Shown here piece by piece: positions 1 through 11,000 of a DNA stretch of 64,000 nt (its first letter is position 1; every line of letters begins with the position of its first letter). The stretch covers positions 13,801,667-13,865,666 of the forward strand of contig OX424568.1 of NCBI GenBank assembly GCA_949152475.1, given 5' to 3'. The stretch is from Terebella lapidaria. Taxonomy: Eukaryota; Annelida; Polychaeta; Terebellida; Terebellidae. A program made the position numbers and the translations under genes. A model generated the notes under the pieces. It saw nothing but the letters and a program-made list of their open reading frames with translations, had not been told where the DNA came from and ran no database searches.

Positions 1-256
1 TCTCGAAAACTCTCTGATCAGTTTTGAGATTTTTGCTTAAAAAGATTCCTCTTATATACGTCTGTGACGTGTTTAAGTTTTGTTGCCCTTGAATCGCCGA
101 TCTCAGTGTGGCGGCCATTTTGAATTTTTGACGAGTTGGCGAAAAAAAAAAATTTCGCCCCAAATAACATTACTATCCATTTTGGGCCATTTCTAGGCAA
201 AAAAAAATTTTCGCCCTTTGAAAAAAATTTTGGACGGAAAATTTTCGGCACTTTTT
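1..256. repeat. Truncated copy of the AGGTTACCGG element family
   Basis: This is interior sequence of the repeat family described at 257-1764, cut by the window edge on one side and interrupted by that next copy on the other. It carries the same landmarks as the later units: a CTGATCAGTTTTGAG segment, GAATCGCCG, GGCGGCCATTTTGAA and CCATTTTGGGCCATTTCTAG. It stops at CGGCACTTTTT, exactly where the equivalent unit at about 722-760 continues into CCTTCATAATGGG. The next element therefore appears to have inserted into this one. ORFs here are only repeat translations. Confidence 0.75.
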
Positions 257-1764
257 AGGTTACCGGACCTTTGGTCCGATAACCTATTGGCATGGCGTTG
301 CGTCCGTCCGTCCGTCCGGCCGTCTGGCGTTAACATTTTTATCTTCAAAGTTAACGATCGAATCTTTCTGAAATTTTGCACAAAAATGCCTAAAAATATT
401 TTGAGAAGGAGGTATTTTTTTGTTTTTTGATTTTCGCACTTTTTTCAAAATGGCGGCCGTTTTTGTCGAAAAACGCTCAATTTTGGACTTCGACGGCCAT
501 TTTCTCAAAAACTGTGTGATCAGTTTTGAGTTTTTGGTTTCAAAAGATTCCCCTCATATACCTCTGTGATATGTATAACTTTGGTTGCCCTAAATTCGCC
601 GGTTTCCGTGTGGCAGCCATTTTGAATTTTTGGCGGGTCGGCGAAAAAAATTTTTTCGCCCAAAATCGCATTACTATCCATTTTGGGCCATTTCTAGGGC
701 AAAAAAAATTTTTCACCCTTTGAAAAAATTTTTGGACTTAGAAAATTTTCGGCACTTTTTTCCTTCATAATGGGAGCTGTCTGGACTGTACTCATAGAAC
801 GCTTGAAGATAGAGCTTAGAAATTGGCACTTTCAAATGGGAAGTCATATATGGCGACTTGTGTGGTGACCTTGAATTTGACCTTGGATGACCTTGAAAGG
901 TCAAAACAGCCATTTTTGGGTCGAAAAATGCTCAAATTTGCACCTAATCTGTATTTTCTCAAAAACTGTCTGATCAGTTTTGAGATTTTCGCTTAAAAAG
1001 CTTCCTCTTATATACCTCTGTGACCTGTATAAGTTTTGTTGCCCTTGAATCGCCGATCTCCGTGTGGCGGCCATTTTGAATTTTTGACGAGTCGGGGGAA
1101 AAAAAATTTTTTCGCCCCGAATCGCATTACTATCCATTTTGGGCCATTTCTAGGCCAAAAAAAATTTTCACTCTTTGAAAAAAAGTTTGGACTTAAAAAA
1201 AAAATTTTGGCACTGTTTTCCTTCATAATGGGAACTGTCATGACTGTAATCATAGAACGCTTGAAGATAGAGCTTAGAAATTGGCATTTTCAAATGGGAA
1301 GTCATATATGGCGACTTGTGTGGTGACCTTGAATTTGACCTTGGATGACCTTGGAAGGTCAAAACAGCCATTTTGGGGTCAAAAAATGCCCAGATTTGCC
1401 TCTATAGATGAAATGCTTGCAGATAGAGCTCATGTTTGCATTATGAACATATAGGAAGACATATATGGCACAACTAATGATGGCCTTGAACTTGACGTCA
1501 GATGACCTTGAGTGCCAAATGTCTGATTTGGAATGTGTAAATTGACCTGAGCGGCCTAAACGATTCCACCCAACATATAGAATATCAAATGCCGCACACA
1601 TACTTGTAATGGTAACATCGAAGTTCATACGGATGACCTTGATTGGTAAATCCCAAGGTCATATGTTTACACTGCTAACCTTGATTGGTAAAAGGTCTGT
1701 ACCTGCCAATGCTGCCATGGCCAAACCAAAATTGTCCGGTAACCTATCTTAGCCTTTGGGCTAA
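257..1764 (-). mobile_element. Non-autonomous hairpin-ended element (AGGTTACCGG family), nested copy
   Basis: One end, 257-288, is a long palindrome: AGGTTACCGGACC, a short loop, then GGTCCGATAACCT. The other end, about 1736-1764, is CCGGTAACCTATCTTAG followed by CCTTTGGGCTAA, itself a small hairpin. Both ends share the inverted block AGGTTACCGG/CCGGTAACCT. Beside the palindromic end lies a GTCCGTCCG run (299-317). The interior holds two direct copies of a roughly 455 bp module (about 505-960 and 960-1410). No transposase or replicase ORF is visible, so the copy is non-autonomous. Terminal hairpins, short inverted blocks and internal tandem modules resemble Helentron-associated elements, but that class assignment is inference. 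Confidence 0.7.
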
Positions 1765-2562
1765 TTTTTGTTTTTCTTTTCTGAAAAATGGCGGCCGTTT
1801 TCATCGAAAAACGGTCAATTTTGAACTTTGGCGGCCATTTTCTCAAAAACTGTCAAATCAGATTTGAGATTTTTGTTTCAAAAGATTTTCCTAATGTACC
1901 TCTGAGATGTGTATGAGTTTGGTTGCCCTTGAATCGCCGGTCTGCGTATGGTGGCCATTTTGAATTTTCGACGGGTCAACGAAAAAAAAAAAATTTCGGC
2001 CCAAATCGCATTACTATCCAGTTTGGGCCATTTCTAGACCCCAAAAAATGTTCACCCTTTGAGAAAAAAATTCGGCACTTTTTTCCTTCACAATGGGAGC
2101 TGTTAAGACTGTACTCATAAAACACTTGAAGATACAGCTTAGAAATTGGCACTTTCAAATGGGAAGTCATATATGGCGACTTTTGTGGTGACCTTGAATT
2201 TGACCTTCGATGACCTTGAAAGGTCGAAACAGCCATTTTGGGGTCAAAAAATGCCCAGATTTGCCTCTATAGATGAAATGCTTGCAGATAGAGCTCATGT
2301 TTGCATTATGAACATATCGACCTGAGCGGCCTAAACGATTCCATCCAGATATATCTTTGACATATAGAATATCAAATGCCGCACACCTACATGTAATGGT
2401 GACATCGTAGTTCACACGGATGACCTTGATTAGTAAATCTCAAGGTCATATGTTCACACTGCGAACCTTGATTGGTACAGTAAATCTCAAGGTCTATTAC
2501 CTGCCTATGCTGCCATGGCCAAACCAAAATTGTCCGGTGACCTATCTTAGCATTTGGGCTAA
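1765..2562 (-). mobile_element. Truncated copy of the AGGTTACCGG family
   Basis: The sequence repeats the interior module of the previous element (GGCGGCCATTTT, CTGTCAAATCAG, GAATCGCCG, GGGAGCTGT). It finishes with the same terminus at about 2532-2562, CCGGTGACCTATCTTAG plus CATTTGGGCTAA. It lacks the long-palindrome end and starts directly against the preceding copy, so this is a truncated or tandemly joined unit. No coding sequence was recognised. Confidence 0.65.
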
Positions 2563-3720
2563 TTTTTTTGATTGAATCGATTATGCATTTTTGGCGGTCA
2601 TTTTTATGCCGAAAATGGCCGTTTTTGCATGTTTTCAACTTTAAAATTATTTTCGCAATAACTGTCTGATCAGTTTTAAGATTTTAGTTTCAAAATGTTC
2701 CCCTCATGTATCCTTATAATGTGTATAAGTTTCGATGCTCTTGAATCGCCGGTCTGCGTGTGGCGGCCATTTTGATGTTTTTTTATGGGGCCCAAATAGG
2801 ACTTTCCAATGTTAAATTCTCCTATGCTTTAATGGGCCACAATGTTCTTGATATCTCACTTGATATTGAGATTAGACACTTGGAATCAACTGTGGACATA
2901 TAGGAAATGATATATGCTGAATATTCTCGTGACATTGAATTTGACTTTTAACCCCATTTCCAAGGTCAGAGCACAAAATGGCCAATATCTCGCTTATTAT
3001 TGACTTTACAGCTTAGGAATCAATTGTGGACATATAGGAAGTGATATATGCTGAATATTCTCGTGACCTTGAATTTGACCTTTGACCTCGTTTTCAAGGT
3101 CAGAGCACGAAATGGCACATATCTCACTTGTTGTCAAAATGATATAACCAGGTATGCCGAATATTCTGAATACCTTGAATTTGACGTTTCACCTCATTTT
3201 CAAGGTCAGAGCACAAAATGGCTAATATCTCGCTTATGATTCACTTTACAGTTTGGGAATCAATTGTGGACATATAGGAAATGATATATGCTGAATATTC
3301 TCATGACCTTGAATATGATCTTTGACCTCATTTTCAAGGTCAAAGCACAAAATGGCTAATATCTCGCTTATTATCGACTTTACAGCTTAGAAATCAATTG
3401 TGGACATATAGGAAATGATATAATTATGCTGAATATTATGATTACCTTAAATTTGACCTTCGACCTCATTTCCAACGTCAGAGCATAAAATGGCTAATGT
3501 CTCGCCTATTATTTACTTATCAGGTTGGGAATCAATTGTGGACATATAAGAAATAATATATACTGAATATTCTCGTGACTTTGGATATGACCTTCGACCT
3601 CATTTTCAAGGTCATAGCACGAAATGGCACATATCTCACTTATTGTCAACTTCACAGCTTACGAATCAATTGTGGACATATAGGAAATAATATATATGCT
3701 GAATATACTTGTAACCTTGA
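2563..3720 (-). repeat. Tandem ~130 bp repeat rich in AGGTCA half-sites
   Basis: After a short module (2563-2790) with the GAATCGCCG and GGCGGCCATTTT landmarks, about seven degenerate units of roughly 130 bp follow. Each carries GACATATAGGAAATGATAT, a CTGAATATTCTCGTGACC segment, one or more TGACCTT/AAGGTCA blocks and AATATCTCGCTTATTAT. The GACATATA(A/G)GAA landmark recurs near 2896, 3029, 3268, 3402, 3540 and 3672. The same unit appears in the opposite orientation inside the elements near 8.4-9.2 kb, 25.7-26.2 kb and 59.6-60.1 kb, so it is a mobile satellite carried by the element family. Confidence 0.75.
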
Positions 3721-3783
3721 AGTTACCAGACCATCGGTCCGATCACCTATTGGCTAGCCGGTAAGCTACAGGTCCCTTGGGCC
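3721..3783 (-). mobile_element. Minimal element: two termini with no interior
   Basis: A palindromic terminus (AGTTACCAGACC, then GGTCCGATCACCT) at 3721-3749 is followed almost directly by the opposite terminus (CCGGTAAGCTAC, then AGGTCCCTTGGGCCT) at about 3758-3783. This looks like a family member whose whole interior is deleted, or two abutting ends of different copies. Confidence 0.5.
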
Positions 3784-5123
3784 TATGTTTGCTTTTCCTT
3801 TTTTATTCAATCGTTTTTGCCGATTTGGCGGTCATTTTTTCCGAAAAATGGCCAATTTTGGACTTCAATGGCCATTTTCTTGAGAACTGTCTTATCAGTT
3901 TTGAGATTTTTGTTTCAAAACCTTCTCCTCATGTACCTTTATGATGTGTATAAGTTTCATTGCCCTTGAATCGCCGGTCTGCGTGTGGCGGCCATTTTGA
4001 TTTTTTGACGGGTCAACGACGGGTCATTTTTTGGCCATTGAAAATTTTTTGGACTCGGAAAACTCCACCCAATTTATCCTTCATAATGGGAGCTGTGCAG
4101 AGTCAACTCATATTGGCACATTCGAATGTGAAATCATATATTGCGGTTTCAGTGATGACCTTGAATTTGACCTTCAATGACCTTGGAAGGTCAAAACGTC
4201 AAACCTTTTTGTTCGAAAAATAGCCAAATTTAGACTTTGATGGCCATTTTTTCTCAAAACAGTGTGCTCAGTTTTGAGATTTTTGTTTCAAAACATTCCC
4301 CTCATGTACCTCTATGATGTGTGTAAGTTTCGTTGCCCTTGAATCGCCGGTCTGAGTGTGGCGGCCATTTTGATTTTTTGACGGGTCGGCAAAAAAAAAC
4401 CAAATCAATTCACTATTCGTTTTGAGCCATTTCCAGCAAAAAACAAAAATAAATTTAGGCCATTGAAAAAAATTGTGGATCTAGAAAATGTTACCCAATT
4501 TTTCCCTCATAAAGGGAGCTGTGCGGAGTAAACTCATAGAACACTGGAAGATAGAGCCTAAGTATTTGCACATTCAAATGGGAAATCATATATTGTGGTG
4601 ACCTTGAATTTGACCTTCAATGACCTTGGAAGGTCAAAAGGATCTTTTTGTCGAAAAAACGATGAATTTTGTCTTTGGTGGCCATTTTCTCAAAATCTAT
4701 TCAGACAGTTTCTCAAAATCATGTATAAGATTCTCCTTATGTACCTTTGTGATGTGTATAAGTTTTGTTGCCTTTTAAATGACGGTCTGCGTGGGGCGGC
4801 CATGTTGATTTTTTGATGGGTAGGCGAAAAAATTTTTTTATCCGAAATCAAGTCATTATTTGTTTTGACTCACTTCCAGCAAAAAAAAATTTTTTTTGGA
4901 CCATGAAAAATGTTTTTGGTGAATATGTCATTAACGAAAATAATCTTTCAAGATGTAACTTGATTTCGTATTATAGACCATACAGAAAATGTGTTTCCAG
5001 CAACGTTTACGAACATGTTTTGACAATTAGAGTTTAAGATCAGTGTAACAATTTATATGTTGGAAAATCAATACTCTGCACTTCTCATGATTGCCGCTAA
5101 GCTACAGCACCCTTGGTGCTATG
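3784..5123 (-). mobile_element. Multi-module copy of the family, AGCTTACCGG subfamily
   Basis: Three successive modules start near 3840, 4230 and 4640. Each has GGCCATTTTCT, TCAGTTTTGAGATTTTTGTT, GAATCGCCGGTCTG and GGCGGCCATTTTGATTTTTTG. The segment ends at about 5093-5123 with CGCTAAGCTACAGCACCC followed by TTGGTGCTATG, the hairpin terminus also seen at 24519. No protein coding was recognised. Confidence 0.65.
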
Positions 5124-6718
5124 TTTGTACTTCGATGGCTAAACTTCGTTGCCCTCGACTTTCCACTCTGCCGTTTGCACATAGCGGTCATCTCCATTTT
5201 CCGATAACTCGGCGAGAAAAAATCCAAAGAATTTTGTCCAAAATCAAGACTATCTCTTTTTAGCAATATTTCCAACCCCCCCCCCCCGCTCCCCCCCCCC
5301 CCCCCCAACCCCGATAAAAGAAAAGAAATGAATTACCTTCCGTTAGGAGTTGTATGTGTTGGTACTGTCAAAAGAATGTTTCAAGAAAGTGCTCACTAAA
5401 TAGCTTATGGGGATTTTGAATGGGAAGTCATATAATATGGCGGTTTCAGTAGTTATCTTGACTTTGACCTGCCTTTTTAGTTAACCAGTTTGTTGCTTCA
5501 GCTTTTTCATTTCTCCAGTAACATTTTCTTATCTCTTGGGTCATTTCAATTATACGTATGCATTACTATTGATAACGATACTAATAATTGAAAGTGACTG
5601 TTGATTGTCGTATTCAGTGCATGCAGCTTTCATGTTTATTTTAATCTATTTTATTTTCATTGGTTTCCTGAAAGAATAAATCATGTGAGAATTATTCTTT
5701 GTTCGCATGATAATTGAGCTCACAACTGTTGTGTAGGATTGGTATATTTATATGCTCTGTGCATATAGCCATAAACTTGATTATTTCCTGATAATTTCCT
5801 ATTATGGTTGTTGTAAAAATTAATTCGGTTTTTTTCTCCTCGCAAAACAGATTGGAACGCTGGTCCAACAAATTAATTCATTTTATCTGAGGGGAAATAT
5901 GATCCGTCCTGTATGATTTCGTTGTTTGTAGATAATCATGCATAAAAATTATGACACGTTATTTAAAATTTAAAGCAATTGTTTCACTGATAATCACTGT
6001 GAATTAGTTTATTTAAATCAAGCATTAGCACAAACATCCTCATCGCCAACTTCGTTCATTTAAACCCAAGACAGACTAAACGTGCATATCGGTCATACAT
6101 AACTCGTTTTTGTGGCTGGATCAAAGCAAAGTTGAATTGGTTTTAAAATAATTATCCTACGAAGTTTCTCTCTTGTTGAATTTGAAATCCTCATCTAATC
6201 ATATCCTTCTATTTCGATGTCAATCATTTGGCAGATATCGTGATTTAGCTTGTTCAAAATCTGTTTTCCTGATTTCGAGCGGAGAAAAGCGTAGTATGCA
6301 CTGTATTTTGTATCATAGACATAGACTATTCTTCTATAGTCTATGTCTATGTTTTGTATGAAAATGGTTTGGCTTGAATTACAGGAAAGACCCCCCCCCC
6401 CCCATAACCCCGCCCGCATCCCCACCCCCAATTGAAGTAAACAAACTTGCTACAGCGATATTTTTTACGATATATGTTTTTAACATACGTTTGTAAGATG
6501 CATGCATATGACCATATACATACGGTGGATACTTAGAGGTGAGATTGGGGAAAAATATGTGTATGCCTATTGTATGAGCAATGCTAATCGCAATACGTAG
6601 CCAATGAGCTACAAAATGTTTACAGTGTACTCATTTGAAAACATTCATATACATAATTTACACCACTCAAGATGATTCCATCCAAACATGAGGCATTAGG
6701 TACAAGGCCAAATACATA
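5124..6718. other. Intergenic sequence, no gene recognised
   Basis: AT-rich unique-looking sequence. It contains a C-run interrupted once at about 5275-5305, a second C-run at about 6391-6402 and the hairpin listed separately. A repeat remnant (TGACTTTGACCT) lies near 5460. I see no exon with credible splice sites or family resemblance. Confidence 0.5.
6314..6351. repeat. Perfect 16-bp stem hairpin
   Basis: CATAGACATAGACTAT at 6314-6329 pairs perfectly with its reverse complement at 6336-6351 across a six-base loop TCTTCT. The arms are themselves internally repetitive (ATAGAC twice). Its function is unknown; it could be a small foldback footprint. Confidence 0.8.
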
Positions 6719-7717
6719 TAGGGGAAGAGGGGGCTAGTTGGCACAGGGGCAAGTTGGCCCAAGAGTCATAAATCAGCATTACATTATTGAAAATTATTAA
6801 ATGATGGCATAGGTAGATTCGCCTATTTATGTATGTTATTGTTGTTCCGTGTTGCCATGGCGGCAATATCTTCACTCCGATAAAAAGGAATTTGTTCATT
6901 TTTGCTCATATCAGGTGCAGCTGAACACATACCGCATAATTCTGAAACTTCATGCAGTTTATAAGTAAATAAATGTAACAAACAAATATCAACATCATAC
7001 TAGCTGCGATAAATGAGTATTGTATAAATTTTGTTTAAAAATCTTATTTCACTATATACTTTAGAAGATAGGAGGTTTTAAATGGTGCGAAGCCCTGTGG
7101 GGCAAGTTGGCACAATATGCCAAATATGTGATATATATTCGTTGAATAGTCACTATAATTATTTATTCTTATTCCAAATCTTGAGATATTTATGTTTACA
7201 GTTGATAACAACCAAACGACATGAAATGGGACTGGGAAAAAGAAAACTGAATGAATATTGTGATCGACATTGTGAATTGCGCCGAAAACGTTACTTTAGT
7301 GACGTTCCCTTTTGGTTATATTTCATGTTGTGTTGCTTTAATGTGGTATTTCGTGAAAACTAAATTATTTACGTGTCTTAGGTCACTTTAAGTGGATGAA
7401 AAATGAGTCAAATAACAACATTCATTCAAATAAGAATGAGTACATTGATCGCATACTCACCTGCGTACCATTTTAAGCAGGTGTGCCATCTTACCTCAGG
7501 AAATGTGCCAACTAGCCCCAAGTTGGGGCATGTTGGCACAAAATCTATTTCATGTTCCACGCCATTGGGACACACATAGAATATGACATGAAGTTTGGTG
7601 TTGTGAATGTCCCAAGGTCTACCTCTCACTCGCGTGTAGACACTTTGATATCTACACCTGGTAGAAATGTATGTCCTAAATTATACAATTTGTGCCAACT
7701 ATCCCCCTCTTCCCCTA
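6719..7717. mobile_element. ~1 kb TIR DNA-transposon relic (TTGGCAC-rich)
   Basis: The ends are inverted repeats. The left starts GGGGAAGAGGGGGCTAG at 6721 and continues TTGGCACA. The right ends with the complement, CTATCCCCCTCTTCCCC, at 7715. That is 25 bp with one mismatch. TA flanks both sides (6719-6720 and 7716-7717), consistent with a TA target duplication of a Tc1/mariner-like mechanism. Subterminal TTGGCAC/GTGCCAA motifs recur internally near 6738, 6750, 7104, 7510 and 7535. The ORF at 7082-7363 shows no transposase features I can recognise, so the copy is probably non-autonomous. Confidence 0.75.
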
Positions 7718-8082
7718 CTAGTGTACATATACACATTACAGAGGTATAATCAAAATACAGATGCCTATTTTGTAATAAAAAATCCTACGTTTTATATGAA
7801 ACGTGAAGTGAAAGGAACGAAATTACTGTTACAAACAACGTCATTGTATACCCGAACATTAGGCCTAACGTTACACGTTATCATGTCTCCACTCTTATTC
7901 ACACATTGAACTTGACCTTGAAATCTACATAATCTAATATGCGGCCTTATGTCAGCTTTATATGTGCCCAAAGGGAAATAAATTAAGTTGCTGACGTTCA
8001 ACGGTAGACCTGACCTATATGATCTATGATCGGCCTGACATGAACTGTCGCCAAAAACTTAGAGGGTTTAGGCTACGAGCGT
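7718..8082. other. Intergenic sequence downstream of the LRR/PAN-like gene
   Basis: No gene recognised. It lies just 3' of the minus-strand gene ending at 8083 and would include its 3' UTR. I could not choose a clear polyadenylation signal here. Confidence 0.4.
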
Positions 8083-11000
8083 CTATCTATATTCAAAAAC
8101 AGTTTGCACCGCAAACCACTCCGTGTAGCGGAGAAAATCGGCACTGAAACCAAGCATCCCATCGGAGAACTTTGCCAGCACGCATGCGCCGTCATCCGTC
8201 GCGTACATTGCGCATGCGTCGCTTAGCATACACCAGGTGGCGCAGTCGAGCGCGTGAACGTCCGGAAAGACATGAATCATGCTGGGATAGCATTTGAAGT
8301 TTGCTGGGTTGACAGCGCGGAATACTCGCCGGCGATTGGTGCTACTTCTATTAACTAGAAAGTATAATGAAGAAAAAATTAGTCCAAGGGCTAACAAAGG
8401 TCACCGGACAATATATATTTTAGATATTAGCCTTTCGTGATATGACCTTGAAAATCATCATTGGGTCAATTCAAGGTCACGAGAATATTCAGCATATATC
8501 ATTTGTAGTATGACCACAATTGATTCCTAAGCTGTAAAGTTGATAACAAGTGAGATATTAGCCATTTTGTGATCTGACCTTGAGAATGAGGTCAAAAATC
8601 AAGTTCAAGATCATGAGAATATTCAGCATAGATCATTTCCTCTATGTTCGCAATTGATGCCTAAGAGAAAACAAGATATTAGCCTTTTTGTCCTCTGACC
8701 TTGAAAATGGGTCGAAGGTCGAATTCAAGTTCATGGCAATATTCAGCATATATCATTTTCTATATGTTCACAATTGATTCCAAAGCTGTAAAGTCGATAA
8801 TAAACCAGATATTAGGCATTTTGTCCTGTGACCTTGAAATTTAGGTCAAAGTTCAAATTCAAGGTCACGAGAATAATCTGTATATATCATTTCCTATATG
8901 TTCATAATTGATTCCTAAGCTGTAAAATCTGATATTAGCAATTTTGTCCTGTGATCTTGAAAATTAGGTCAAATTTAAGGTCACGACAATATTCAGAATA
9001 TATCATTTTCTATACGTTCACAATGGATTTCTAAGCTGTAAAGTCGATAATAAGTGAGATATTAGGCCATTTTGTCCTGTGACCTTGAAAATGAGGTCAA
9101 AGGTCAAATTCACGAGAATATTCAGCATATATCATTTCCTATATGTCCACAATTGATTCCTAGTCTCTAATCACAATATTAAGTGAAATATTAGCAATAA
9201 TGTGTCCCATTATGAAGCATAGGAGAATTTAACATGGGAAAGTCCTATTTGGGCCAAGTTGGGCCAAAATGGCCCACTTCGAGCGGATCAAGCGCAATGA
9301 AACTTATACACATCACATGAGTACATATGAGGAGTGTTATGTATCGAAAAGAAAAAAAGTTACTGAACAGATTTAGAGAAAATGGCCGCCAAAGTCCAAA
9401 ATCAGGCATTTTTCGTCGAAAACGGCCGCCATTTTGAAAAAAAATCGAAATCGGAAAACTAAAAAAACCTTTCCTTGGAATATTTTTAGGTATTTTTGTG
9501 CAGAATTTCAGAAAGATTCGACCGTAAACTTTAAAAATAAAAATGTGAACGGACGCCGGACGCAACGCCACGGCAATAGGTTATCGGACCAAAGGTCCAG
9601 TAACCTAAAAAACAAAGATATAAGAAATTTCAAGAGGGTTATATAATACGCATAGGCCTATATGCTAGTACCGATTAGGTCAAATAACACTAGATTTATA
9701 TGTCGTTTTTCAAAAGACGCATCTAGGCCTAGTCTTGTTTTTCCGACTACATAGGAATAATTATGCTTATTCCAGTTCTGTAAACGAAATGAAAAAAAAT
9801 AGCCTAAAGGCTAAGATAGGTCACCGGACAATTTTGGTTTGGCCATGGCAGGTAACAGACCTTGAGATTTACCAATCAAAGTTGTCAGTGTGATCAAGGT
9901 CATCTGTGTGAACTTCAATGTCACCATTACATGTACGTGTGCGGCATTTGATTATGTTCATATACTAGTACAAAGATATGTCTGGGTGCAAGCGTTTAGG
10001 CCGCTCAGGCAAAATTACATATTTCGAGCCAGACATTGGCACTCAAGGTCATCTGAGGTCAAGTTCAAAGTCATCATTAGTTGTGCCATATATGTTCTCC
10101 AATATGTTCATAATGCAAACTGAAGCTCTATATGCTAGCATTTCATCTATATAGGCAAATCTGGGCATTTTTCACCCAAAAATGGCTGTTTTGACCTTTC
10201 AAGGTCATCGAAGGTCAAATTTAAGGTCACCACACAAATCGCCATATATGACTTCCCCTTTGAAAATGCCAATATCTAGGCTCTATCTTCAGGCATTCTA
10301 TGAGTACAGTTCCATTATGAACAAAAAAAAAGGATGAAAAAAATTGTTTGTCTAGAAATAGCCCAAAATGGATAGTAACGCGATTTGGGCCGAAAAGTTT
10401 TTCTTTCGTCGACCCCTCAAAGATGGCCGCCATACGCAGACCCGCGATTCAAGGGCAACTTATACACATCACAGAGGTACATAAGAGGAATCTTTTGAAC
10501 CAAATATTTCAAAACTGATCAGACAGTTTTTGAGAAAATGTCAGCCACAGTTCAAAATTAACCGTTTTTCGGCGAAAACGGCCGGCATTTTGAAAAAAAA
10601 ATCAAAAATCGAAAAAACTAAAAAATAACTCCTTCTCGAATTATTTTAAAATATCTTTTCCCAAATTTTCAGAAAGATTGGATCGTGAACGTCAAAGATA
10701 AAAATGTGGGCGGACGGACGACGGACGCAACGCCACGGCAATAGGTTATCGGACCATATGTTCGGTAACCTAAAATAGGCCCAAACCAAACTGCCACCGC
10801 GAATCTACATATCAATCGAAGCTTTATAGGCATACATCGGTCTTACTATTACCCGGGTGTTGTAGGTCGCTGACACGGATATCGCCCCACGTGGCGTTCA
10901 CGAGGCCCGGGGGTGAGGCGCACACGTCGACGGGACCGCCCACCATTACCAGAAGACCAGTCTCATCCGCCAGACGGGCCCACATCATCCCCGCGTCACA

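Noticed and set aside
1..5123. Many 60-96 codon ORFs in the first 5 kb
   Set aside because: All are recurring translations of the repeat modules, with the same peptides appearing from each copy; no transposase motifs.
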